The translations under genes and the position numbers were made by a program. The notes beneath the pieces are model-generated. The model saw nothing but the letters and a program-made list of their open reading frames with translations. It made no database searches and was not told the DNA's origin. 5,665 nucleotides of DNA from contig CACZQX010000081.1 in assembly GCA_902783445.1 (NCBI GenBank), positions 1 through 5,665 of the forward strand, given 5' to 3'. This stretch comes from an uncultured Lachnospiraceae bacterium. GTDB lineage: Bacteria > Bacillota > Clostridia > Lachnospirales > Lachnospiraceae. Each line of letters starts with the position of its first letter. Position 1 is the first letter of the stretch. Below, piece after piece: positions 1 through 5,606 of this stretch.

Positions 1-57
1 CAACGGAAAGTAAAAAGTAATAAAGTATATTCCTGTGGGAAATTGTGTGTGAGGAAA
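1..57 (+). other. Probable tail or 3' UTR of an upstream gene
   Basis: This edge fragment is followed directly by a + strand terminator, so a + strand gene probably ends here or just outside the window. Two of the three forward frames close almost at once (TAA at 11-13 and at 18-20). The third stays open to a TGA at 73-75, inside the terminator hairpin, and is therefore the least likely. Too little is visible to name the gene. Confidence 0.25.
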
Positions 58-92
58 AGAGGACAAATATATTGAATATTTGTTCTCTTTTT
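58..92 (+). terminator. Intrinsic terminator of the upstream unit
   Basis: Bases 58-70 pair with 76-88 (13 pairs with one G-U) around a five-base loop, and the stem runs straight into a T tract at 88-92. This is a standard Rho-independent terminator for a + strand transcript entering from the left. The stem is AT-rich in its upper half but long. Confidence 0.8.
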
Positions 93-99
93 GTTTTCA

Positions 100-132
100 A
101 AAATACCCTCAGGTTTATCCTGAGGGTATTTT
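100..132. terminator. Second, symmetric (bidirectional) terminator
   Basis: Bases 100-113 pair perfectly with 119-132 (14 pairs) around the loop TTTAT. The GC-rich core CCCTCAGG/CCTGAGGG is flanked by an A run on the left and a T run on the right. It can therefore act in both directions. It backs up the terminator at 58-92 and insulates the thiamine operon from upstream transcription. Confidence 0.8.
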
Positions 133-137
133 GTAAA

Positions 138-436
138 GCAGGTGATGGGAAAGGCACGATACACTTAGAAATATATCAGTGTGATGATTGATGGAGTGAA
201 ACAACACATTCGAATAACAAACGACACATTGAACGACATTTTGATTTCGATGAGGCAATAAATCGATTTAAAATAATAATTGAATCTATACTAAACTTAA
301 GCTTGTGTTACAAGTATTTTTTTGAAACAAGTATTTTGTATAAAAAATATGCTATCCGAAAAGATCCGAGCGGTTATTATTTTTGATTCCTCTTATAAGT
401 ATCCCATTTTCTCCGACTATAATTTTTTATGATGAT
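138..436. other. AT-rich stretch of about 300 bases, no convincing gene
   Basis: No ORF with a usable start and ribosome binding site is seen on either strand. A frame stays open without ATG from 192 to the TGA at 384-386 (64 codons). It encodes a plausible-looking stretch including FDFDEAINRFK and AIRKDPSGYYF, and could be a decayed gene remnant. A separate 25-codon ATG frame (184-261) has no ribosome binding site. An 11-base direct repeat, ACAAGTATTTT, occurs at 310-320 and 327-337. A perfect TATAAT lies at 418-423, but no matching -35 box sits at the right distance. Confidence 0.5.
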
Positions 437-465
437 TTGAAAAAAATCATATTGCGAAATAAAAT
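437..465 (+). promoter_or_regulatory. Sigma-A-type promoter of the thiamine operon
   Basis: TTGAAA (437-442) and TAAAAT (460-465) each match the housekeeping consensus at five of six positions and are separated by the optimal 17 bases. Transcription would start near 472, about 15-20 bases before the riboswitch aptamer, which is the usual position for a riboswitch-controlled leader. This is a prediction from motif and position only. Confidence 0.65.
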
Positions 466-487
466 GTTTGATGATAGAGTATTTATG

Positions 488-580
488 ACAACTGGGGAGC
501 TTGTTAAGGCAGGCTGAGAACGAGAGATACAGCTCGGACCCATAACCTGATTCGGATAATGCCAACGTAGGTGAATAGTA
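488..580 (+). promoter_or_regulatory. TPP riboswitch aptamer (THI element)
   Basis: The conserved TPP-sensing core is clear. GGGG (494-497) pairs with ACCC (538-541) as P2. AGCTTG (498-503) pairs with CAGGCT (510-515) as P3. The pyrimidine-binding CTGAGA motif is at 514-519. The P4/P5 arm has CCTGAT (546-551), GGATAATGCC (554-563) and the pyrophosphate-side ACGTAGG (565-571). P1 is short: ACT (491-493) with AGT (577-579). A small extra P3a-like hairpin is formed by CGAG (521-524) and CTCG (533-536). The element is oriented towards thiM. In this class TPP binding stabilises P1 and switches the downstream genes off, which fits a thiamine operon. Confidence 0.95.
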
Positions 581-596
581 AGCTTAAGGTAATCTG

Positions 597-633
597 AGCG
601 GATATATCATGAAGTTGGTATATCTGCTTTTTT
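597..633 (+). terminator. Riboswitch expression platform: intrinsic terminator
   Basis: Bases 597-608 pair with 617-628 (12 pairs including two G-U) around an eight-base loop, followed by TTTTTT at 628-633. It lies 17 bases after the TPP aptamer and 190 bases before thiM, so the riboswitch most likely works by premature termination when TPP is bound. A possible antiterminator pairing is GCTCGGA (532-538, in the aptamer) with TCTGAGC (593-599). It would block both the aptamer's P2/P3a region and the terminator base. That pairing is inferred. Confidence 0.85.
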
Positions 634-820
634 AATTCTTTTTTGAGATGAAGATATATCCGAAAAAAGTTCTTTTGGTATAAAGATATCTCTCAAAAGA
701 AATGCATTCAAATATGTTTATTTACTCATATGCCGACTCAAAAATGCAGATAACCGCAAACTCCAAAGCATGGTTTTTTACAAAACAGATTAAATTTCAT
801 TCACAAAAGGAGACTCAGTT
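634..820 (+). other. Long leader between terminator and thiM, with thiM ribosome binding site
   Basis: There are 187 bases between the end of the riboswitch terminator and the thiM start. It ends in a strong ribosome binding site, AAAAGGAG (805-812), eight bases before the ATG. Inside, GATATATCCG (653-662) is a perfect complement of the terminator's 5' arm (599-608). TTCTTTTG (670-677) can pair with CAAAAGAA (694-701). No coding sequence is seen. Confidence 0.5.
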
Positions 821-1642
821 ATGTTAGGAAATTGCCTGGAAAATGTTCGTAAAAACGTACCTTTGGTACACAACATCACAAATTACGTTACCGTTAATGA
901 CGTTGCAAATGTTTTGCTCGCCTGCGGCGGAAGCCCGATCATGTCGGATGAACCCGAGGATGTTGAAGACATTACATCGATATGCGGAAGTCTGAATATC
1001 AATATCGGCACACTTAATCAGAGCAGTATAAAAGGTATGTTTCTTGCCGGCAAAAAAGCAAATGAATTAAATCATCCCGTACTTCTCGATCCCGTCGGAG
1101 CAGGCGCTTCCGCACTTCGTACCAATACAGCGGTTAAACTTATGGACGAGATCAAGTTCACCGTGATCAGAGGAAATATTTCGGAAATAAAGACTCTTGC
1201 ACTCGGAAGCGGAACCACAAAAGGTGTTGATGCGGATGTTGCCGATGCCGTAACCGATGCAAATCTTGATGCAGCCGTAAAATTCGTCAAGGACTTTGCT
1301 TCAAAAACAGGTTCGGTCATTGCAATAACAGGCGCCATCGACCTTGTTGGCGATTCCGAAAAATGCTATGTAATCAGAAACGGTCGTCCCGAAATGGGCA
1401 AAATTACGGGAACCGGATGCCAGCTTTCAGGAATGATGAGCGCATTTATCTCGGCTAATCCCGACAACACTCTTGAAGCAGCCGCTGCATCGGTTGTCAC
1501 CATGGGACTTGCAGGCGAAATCGGATGGAAAAACATGCAGCCCGGTGACGGAAACTCAACATACAGAAACCGCATTATTGATGCCATTTTCAACATGGAT
1601 GCTGAGACTCTTAACAAGGGGGCAAAATATGAAGTGCGATAA
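821..1642 (+). CDS. thiM: Hydroxyethylthiazole kinase ThiM
   Basis: A cytosolic kinase of the ribokinase-like fold. It phosphorylates salvaged 4-methyl-5-(2-hydroxyethyl)thiazole to the thiazole phosphate used by ThiE. The 273 residues are a normal ThiM length. Family signatures in order are PLVHNITNYVTVNDVAN (14-30), GGSPIMSDE (36-44), the DPVGAGAS substrate/ATP region (90-97), RGNISEI (117-123), ITGAIDLVGD (169-178) and the anion-hole/catalytic motif ITGTGCQLSG (195-204), with Cys200 at the expected place. The start is supported by AAAAGGAG eight bases upstream and by the family N-terminus. It is the first gene after the TPP riboswitch and terminator, and overlaps thiE by 14 bases. No defect is visible. 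Confidence 0.97.
   Translation: MLGNCLENVRKNVPLVHNITNYVTVNDVANVLLACGGSPIMSDEPEDVEDITSICGSLNINIGTLNQSSIKGMFLAGKKANELNHPVLLDPVGAGASALRTNTAVKLMDEIKFTVIRGNISEIKTLALGSGTTKGVDADVADAVTDANLDAAVKFVKDFASKTGSVIAITGAIDLVGDSEKCYVIRNGRPEMGKITGTGCQLSGMMSAFISANPDNTLEAAAASVVTMGLAGEIGWKNMQPGDGNSTYRNRIIDAIFNMDAETLNKGAKYEVR
1616..1622 (+). promoter_or_regulatory. Ribosome binding site deciding the thiE start, inside thiM
   Basis: AAGGGGG lies within the last codons of thiM, six bases before the ATG at 1629. It fixes the thiE start inside thiM. The frame is open well upstream, to at least 1473, so a longest-ORF call would wrongly add 52 residues that belong to no ThiE. Confidence 0.75.
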
Positions 1643-2273
1643 AAATGATTTACTCTTATACGCCGTAACCGACCGCCACTGGCTGGAAGGAAGAACACTT
1701 AAGGAAGTCGTAAAAGAAAGTCTCGACGGCGGTGTTACTTTCGTTCAGCTTCGCGAAAAAACGCTCGAAGATGAAAAATTTCTCGAGGAAGCAAGAGAAC
1801 TCAAAGAACTCTGCAAAAAATACAATGTTCCTTTCGTGATCAACGACAATGTTGATATTGCGATCGCCATGGATGCCGACGGAGTTCACGTCGGACAAAG
1901 CGATATGGAAGCGGGCGACGTTCGCGCCAAGCTCGGCCCGGACAAAATAATCGGTGTTTCCGCAGAAAACGTGGAGCAGGCTGTTCTCGCAGAAAAAAGA
2001 GGTGCTGACTACCTCGGCGTCGGTGCTGTTTTCCCCACGGGTTCCAAAGACGACGCAGCGGATGTTTCATACGAAACCCTGAAAGCGATCTGTGAAGCGG
2101 TATCAATCCCCGTAATCGCAATCGGTGGGATCAACGAAGGAAATGTAAGTAAACTTGCAGGAAGCGGTATCGTCGGCGTAGCTGTAATAAGTGCAATTTA
2201 CGCTGCAAAAGATATTAAAAAAGCAACCGAAGATCTGAAAGCCGAAACATTACGTACGGTTGAAGCAAACTGA
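1629..2273 (+). CDS. thiE: Thiamine-phosphate synthase ThiE
   Basis: Couples HMP-PP and hydroxyethylthiazole phosphate to give thiamine monophosphate, the convergence point of the pathway. From the ATG at 1629 the protein is 214 residues, the usual size of this TIM-barrel enzyme. Visible motifs are LLYAVTDRHW (9-18), the pyrophosphate-binding VQLREK (39-44), INDNVDIA (71-78), ADGVHVGQSD (83-92), IIGVSAEN (107-114), LGVGAVFPTGSK (129-140), VIAIGGI (162-168) and GVAVISAI (183-190). All expected charged residues appear present. The start lies inside thiM, so translation is probably coupled to ThiM. A 159-base gap separates it from the next gene. Confidence 0.97.
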   Translation: MKCDKNDLLLYAVTDRHWLEGRTLKEVVKESLDGGVTFVQLREKTLEDEKFLEEARELKELCKKYNVPFVINDNVDIAIAMDADGVHVGQSDMEAGDVRAKLGPDKIIGVSAENVEQAVLAEKRGADYLGVGAVFPTGSKDDAADVSYETLKAICEAVSIPVIAIGGINEGNVSKLAGSGIVGVAVISAIYAAKDIKKATEDLKAETLRTVEAN

Positions 2274-2432
2274 AATTATTAATAAAGCTCAAAAATATTT
2301 TACGTTCATATTTAGACCATTTCCTAAAACACCTCATCCGGCAGGAGAAGAAATGAACTAATGACGCAATATATATGTACACTTTATTGATCAGGTACAA
2401 ATTTTAAACCCATTCAGCAGGAGAAAACCAAA
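2274..2432 (+). other. Intergenic gap with a duplicated ribosome-binding-site segment
   Basis: This 159-base gap inside the operon shows no terminator and no clear promoter. CATCCGGCAGGAGA (2335-2348) and CATTCAGCAGGAGA (2411-2424) match at 12 of 14 positions. Each is followed by an A-rich stretch and ATG. The second serves the HAD gene: AGGAG at 2419-2423, nine bases before its ATG. The first would start only the two-codon frame ATG-AAC-TAA at 2353. Its stop overlaps a second ATG (2361) opening a nine-codon frame that ends at 2390. This may be a decayed gene start or a leader peptide. Confidence 0.45.
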
Positions 2433-3095
2433 ATGATCAAAGGCGCAATATTTGATATAGACGGAGTACTGCTCGATTCCATGGGCATCTGGGATGACCT
2501 TGGCGCAAGGTATTTGCAAAGCATCGGCAAAATCCCCGAAGAAGGACTGAACAAAATACTTTTTTCCATGAGCATGGAACAGGGGGCGGATTACCTCAAC
2601 GAGCATTATTCGCTAAATAAACAGACTGACGAAATAGTCAAAGGCTTAGGCAGAATGCTTGAAACTTTTTATTTCGACGAAGTACCTGGCAAACCCGGTT
2701 CAAAGGAGCTTTTAGAATACCTGAAAGAGCAGAACATTAAAATGGCTGCCGCTACTTCAAGCCCGAGAGAACACGTCGAAAAGGCTTTATCAAGAAACGG
2801 ACTTATCGGGTTCATCGACAGGATTTTTACGACTGGCGAGGTCGGAGTCAGCAAACATTCATCCGACATATACAATCTTGCTGCTGATTTTCTCGGAACA
2901 AAACCCGAAGAAACTCTCGTTTTCGAAGACTCGCTCTATGCTTTGAAAACCGCAAAGAATGCAGGTTATGTAAGTATCGGCGTATATGATTCCAAGGGCG
3001 AAAGCGACCAGACCGGCCTTAAAAACACTGCGGATATTTATCTTAAGGATCTGAAGGACTTTGCTAATTTATTTAAACAGGTTCTTAATAAATAA
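2433..3095 (+). CDS. HAD-superfamily phosphatase, probable thiamine monophosphate phosphatase
   Basis: A 220-residue cytosolic HAD hydrolase of subfamily IA type. Motif I is FDIDGVLLD (7-15), with Asp8 as predicted nucleophile and Asp10 as general acid/base. A small helical cap follows (roughly 16-84). Motif II is AATSSP (106-111), motif III lysine is Lys141 in GVSKHSSD, and motif IV is VFEDS (163-167). The usual GKP-x-PD around the lysine is altered to SKHSSD, but the lysine and aspartate remain. HAD IA/IB phosphatases clustered with thiamine genes, including one from Dorea longicatena, have been reported to dephosphorylate thiamine monophosphate. Position after thiE and the absence of thiL point to the same role. 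Sugar-phosphate phosphatase or phosphoglucomutase-like activity cannot be excluded by motifs alone. The start is supported by AGGAG nine bases upstream. Confidence 0.85.
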   Translation: MIKGAIFDIDGVLLDSMGIWDDLGARYLQSIGKIPEEGLNKILFSMSMEQGADYLNEHYSLNKQTDEIVKGLGRMLETFYFDEVPGKPGSKELLEYLKEQNIKMAAATSSPREHVEKALSRNGLIGFIDRIFTTGEVGVSKHSSDIYNLAADFLGTKPEETLVFEDSLYALKTAKNAGYVSIGVYDSKGESDQTGLKNTADIYLKDLKDFANLFKQVLNK

Positions 3096-3282
3096 ATTCA
3101 GAATTGTATTTACTTTCCTTTTTGCATCTGATAAATTCGTGGCAACAGTTCGGGAACCGGGCGTAGAGACAACGGATCTCAAATGCGAAACTGTGAAATT
3201 AATAAGCGGTATATCGGGGGCACCACCTTATATCGCTATAAAAAATTAATGCTAAAAAATTCTAAGAAAGAAGGTAACAACC
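3096..3282 (+). other. Structured 187-base gap before thiD
   Basis: No gene is convincing here. A frame open from 3061 to 3249 starts inside the HAD gene without a ribosome binding site. A hairpin is clear: 3205-3213 pairs with 3229-3237 (nine pairs, one G-U), enclosing a GC-rich loop with GGGGGCACCACC. It is not followed by a T run, so it is not a + strand terminator. A weak promoter-like pair, TTTACT (3109-3114) and TAAATT (3132-3137) with 17 bases between, could give thiD some independent expression. The thiD ribosome binding site is GAAGGT (3270-3275). Confidence 0.45.
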
Positions 3283-4065
3283 ATGAACACAGCATTAACG
3301 ATCGCCGGAAGCGATTCCAGCGGAGGCGCCGGTATACAGGCAGATATCAAGACCATGACGGCTAACGGCGTTTATGCCATGTCGGCCATCACGGCTTTAA
3401 CTGCACAGAATACTACCGGCGTTACAGGAATAATGGAGGTAACGCCGGAATTTTTGTCACTGCAGCTCGAAGCGATATTTACGGATATCTATCCTGATGC
3501 AGTCAAAACAGGAATGGTATCATCCGGCGAACTCATCAAAACAATTTCCGCAACGCTCAAAAAGTACAACGCGAAAAACATCGTTGTCGATCCCGTAATG
3601 GTAGCAACAAGCGGAGCCAAACTCATAAGCGATGAAGCAATCGAAACATTAAAAAGCGAGCTTCTTCCCCTGGCAACAGTCATCACACCCAACATTCCCG
3701 AAGCAGAGGTTCTGTCGGAAATGAAAATCCAAAACGAAGAAGACATGATTGCTGCAGCGAAACTCATTTACGAAAAATACAACTGCAATGTTCTCTTAAA
3801 AGGCGGGCATCAGATCAATGATGCCAACGATCTTCTTTATCGCGACGGCGGATATGTCTGGTTTAAGGGAAAAAGAATCGACAATCCCAACACCCACGGA
3901 ACGGGCTGTACGCTTTCAAGTGCCATCGCATCCAACCTGGCCAAAGGTCAGAGCCTTGACGATGCGGTAAAGAATGCCAAAGATTATATCTCCGGAGCGC
4001 TTGCCGTAATGCTTGATCTCGGAAAAGGAAGCGGTCCGCTGGCACACTGCTACACATTACTTTAA
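3283..4065 (+). CDS. thiD: Hydroxymethylpyrimidine / phosphomethylpyrimidine kinase ThiD
   Basis: Phosphorylates HMP to HMP-P and then to HMP-PP, the pyrimidine substrate of ThiE. The protein has 260 residues and a ribokinase-like fold, which is the normal single-domain size with no ThiE or TenA fusion. Motifs are ALTIAGSDSSGGAGIQAD (4-21), the pyrimidine-binding TAQNT (40-44), KTGM (75-78), VVDPVM (101-106), ITPNIPEAE (134-142), LLKGGH (171-176) and the catalytic HGTGCTLSSAIA (205-216), with Cys209 in the anion hole. The C-terminal GPLAH (251-255) is also typical. The start is supported by GAAGGT seven bases upstream and by the family N-terminus. In this operon it receives HMP made by TenA or taken up from outside. 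Confidence 0.97.
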   Translation: MNTALTIAGSDSSGGAGIQADIKTMTANGVYAMSAITALTAQNTTGVTGIMEVTPEFLSLQLEAIFTDIYPDAVKTGMVSSGELIKTISATLKKYNAKNIVVDPVMVATSGAKLISDEAIETLKSELLPLATVITPNIPEAEVLSEMKIQNEEDMIAAAKLIYEKYNCNVLLKGGHQINDANDLLYRDGGYVWFKGKRIDNPNTHGTGCTLSSAIASNLAKGQSLDDAVKNAKDYISGALAVMLDLGKGSGPLAHCYTLL

Positions 4066-4078
4066 TTTATACTTACAC

Positions 4079-4084
4079 AAGGAG
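4079..4084 (+). promoter_or_regulatory. Ribosome binding site deciding the methyltransferase start
   Basis: AAGGAG sits nine bases before the ATG at 4094. The reading frame is open further upstream to an ATG at 4013, but that start lies inside thiD, has no binding site and would add 27 residues unlike a methyltransferase N-terminus. Confidence 0.8.
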
Positions 4085-4093
4085 AATACAAAA

Positions 4094-4810
4094 ATGGAAA
4101 AACAGAAATTTGACGGATATGCAGATAAATATGATGAATGGTTCATGAAAAACGACAAGCTTTTCACAAGCGAATTAAGGCTTTTTGAAAAAGTTCTCGG
4201 AGATATTCAGGGTAAGAAACTTTTGTCTGTCGGATGCGGAAGCGGATTGTTTGAAAGCTATATCGACAGCTCCAACATCGAAGGGATCGAGCCCTCTGAA
4301 GACATGGCTGAAATCGCCAGAAAAAGAGGCATCAATGTGATCAAGATCGGCCTTATCGAAGATGTTGATCTGCCTGAAGAAAAATATGATATCATTTACT
4401 TTAACGGAAGCTCAAGTTACATGGAAGATCTGTCGCCTGTTTACGGCAAATGTCTTCGTGCACTTAAGGCAAACGGAAGACTTATTCTTCTCGATGTTCC
4501 CAAGGAAAGCGCTTTCGGTTTCATGTATCTTCTGGGCAAAAGCTTAAACACATACGATCATGAATATCTTAACGGTGCAATGCCCGAACTTCCTTATCCT
4601 CTCGCACTGGCATCTTCGGGCGTATGGCATACTACCGAGGAAAAGATCAACGTCTTAAAGGAACTCGGCATCAGCAGATTCTCATATTATCAGACTCTTG
4701 TTAAAAATCCTCTTTATACCAACGAGGAACCCGAAGAAGTTATCGAAGGGTACAAGAGCGGCGGATATGTAGCAATAATCGCTGAAAAAACTAACGGAGA
4801 AAAACAATGA
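4094..4810 (+). CDS. Class I SAM-dependent methyltransferase of unknown substrate
   Basis: A 238-residue soluble protein with the Rossmann-type methyltransferase core. The N-terminal FDGYADKYDEWF (6-17) is typical of the UbiE/BioC/Methyltransf_11 group. SAM-binding motif I is LLSVGCGSGLF (43-53). The acidic residue ending strand 2 is Glu66 in GIEPSEDM, where Asp is commoner. The strand-4 region is YDIIYFNGSSSYMED (98-112) and motif III is LRALKANGRLILLD (121-134). No thiamine pathway step known to me uses such an enzyme, so the substrate is unknown. The gene lies 28 bases after thiD and overlaps tenA by four bases (ATGA), which predicts translational coupling with TenA. Possibilities, all inferred, are modifying a degraded or damaged thiamine piece, making a thiamine-related metabolite, or an unrelated passenger role. 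Base composition does not stand out from its neighbours. Confidence 0.85.
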   Translation: MEKQKFDGYADKYDEWFMKNDKLFTSELRLFEKVLGDIQGKKLLSVGCGSGLFESYIDSSNIEGIEPSEDMAEIARKRGINVIKIGLIEDVDLPEEKYDIIYFNGSSSYMEDLSPVYGKCLRALKANGRLILLDVPKESAFGFMYLLGKSLNTYDHEYLNGAMPELPYPLALASSGVWHTTEEKINVLKELGISRFSYYQTLVKNPLYTNEEPEEVIEGYKSGGYVAIIAEKTNGEKQ

Positions 4811-5454
4811 AACTGTCGGAAATTCTGTTTGCAAATACCCGGGAAATCTGGGATGAAGCATGCGAAAAAGACTTTGTCGTCCAAATGGCAAAAGGAACTT
4901 TAAGTCATGAACGTTTCAAAAACTACATGATCCAGGATTATCTGTATTTGGCAGAATATATTGAAATCCTCAATATGACAAAAGCATATTCAGAGAGTAA
5001 GGAACTTACGGATTTTATAGATTCAGCTGTCATCGGTACGGAAAATGAAATTAAAAGAGTCCATATTCCGCATATGAAAAAAATCGGCATAACCGATGAA
5101 GAGATCAAAGCAGCACAGATGAATGAAGTTATCTCGGATTATATTTCTTACATGAAATCCTGCCTTAACGGATACGGACTGCTCGCAGGATTAAGCGCAC
5201 TTCTTCAATGCTCCTGGGTTTACGCTTATATCAGTGATGCTGATACCAAAAAATATGCCAAAGAAATAAAACTTTCCGAACATAAAGACTGGTTTTTTGA
5301 ATATACATCCCAAAACTATACGGATGCAAACCGTAAATGGGTCGATATCATTGACAAAATAAGCGAAAGCAGGGAGCAGTCGGAACTCGAAAACATAAAG
5401 AAAATATTTATGAAATGTGCTGAATTCGAAAACAGATTCTGGGACAGTCTCTAA
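4807..5454 (+). CDS. tenA: Aminopyrimidine aminohydrolase TenA (thiaminase II family)
   Basis: Hydrolyses 4-amino-5-aminomethyl-2-methylpyrimidine, a breakdown product of thiamine, to HMP for ThiD. Some members also cleave thiamine. The 215-residue all-helical protein has the expected active-site set: Asp44 in QDYLYL (43-48), Tyr47, Tyr51, Tyr112, Cys135 in LLQCSWVYAY (133-142) and Glu208 in EFENRFWD (206-213). Asp44 and Cys135 fall at the same positions as in Bacillus subtilis TenA, where the glutamate is 205. This places it in the cysteine-containing class (TenA_C). The start overlaps the methyltransferase stop as ATGA, with GGAG (4796-4799) seven bases upstream. It is the last gene of the operon. 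Confidence 0.95.
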   Translation: MKLSEILFANTREIWDEACEKDFVVQMAKGTLSHERFKNYMIQDYLYLAEYIEILNMTKAYSESKELTDFIDSAVIGTENEIKRVHIPHMKKIGITDEEIKAAQMNEVISDYISYMKSCLNGYGLLAGLSALLQCSWVYAYISDADTKKYAKEIKLSEHKDWFFEYTSQNYTDANRKWVDIIDKISESREQSELENIKKIFMKCAEFENRFWDSL

Positions 5455-5491
5455 ATCGGTCATTAAGAGATTTCAGCCATTGATCAAGTAC

Positions 5492-5524
5492 AAAAGGTGC
5501 GGATGAAAAACATCCGCACCTTTT
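5492..5524. terminator. Operon terminator
   Basis: Bases 5492-5505 pair perfectly with 5511-5524 (14 pairs) around an AAAAA loop, with a GC-rich core GGTGCGGATG and an AAAA/TTTT base. It lies 38 bases after the tenA stop and ends the thiamine operon. The symmetric A and T flanks could also stop transcription from the right, although the T run on the + side is only four bases before a C. Confidence 0.85.
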
Positions 5525-5546
5525 CAATATTTGTTGAATTTTCCAC

Positions 5547-5575
5547 AGATTGTGCTGTCGGTGACCGCACAATCT
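5547..5575. repeat. Imperfect inverted repeat upstream of the next gene
   Basis: AGATTGTGC (5547-5555) pairs with GCACAATCT (5567-5575). After one mismatch the pairing continues as GTC (5557-5559) with GAC (5563-5565). That is 12 pairs over 29 bases, too regular to ignore, and no T run follows it. It could be a regulator binding site for the downstream gene or an RNA hairpin. No regulator family is recognised. Confidence 0.5.
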
Positions 5576-5606
5576 TCAAATGATTTAAAAGTCCCTTTTT
5601 CATATG

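Noticed and set aside
184..261. 25-codon ATG frame in the upstream gap
   Set aside because: No ribosome binding site, very short, and no recognisable sequence.
310..337. 11-base direct repeat ACAAGTATTTT as a CRISPR or attachment-site signal
   Set aside because: Only two copies, short and AT-rich, with no integrase, cas gene or spacer pattern in the window.
418..423. Perfect TATAAT as the operon promoter -10
   Set aside because: No -35-like hexamer lies 16-18 bases upstream. The TTGAAA-17-TAAAAT pair at 437-465 is better and better placed for the riboswitch.
377..565. 62-codon minus-strand frame over the riboswitch
   Set aside because: It is antisense to the promoter and TPP aptamer, whose conservation explains the sequence. 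No ribosome binding site or recognisable domain.
1072..1338. Long minus-strand frames inside thiM, and similar ones inside thiE, thiD and tenA
   Set aside because: Each lies antisense within a strongly supported gene, has no family motif, and arises from codon bias.
3205..3240. T-box-like element on the minus strand (AAGGTGGTGCC resembles the T-box core with UGGU)
   Set aside because: Only about 10 of 14 core positions fit. No stem I or terminator is seen, and no minus-strand gene lies downstream.
3061..3249. 62-codon plus-strand frame spanning the end of the HAD gene and the gap before thiD
   Set aside because: It starts inside the HAD gene with no ribosome binding site, and its codons cover the hairpin. 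The translation is not recognisable. It could be a remnant but is not supported as a gene.
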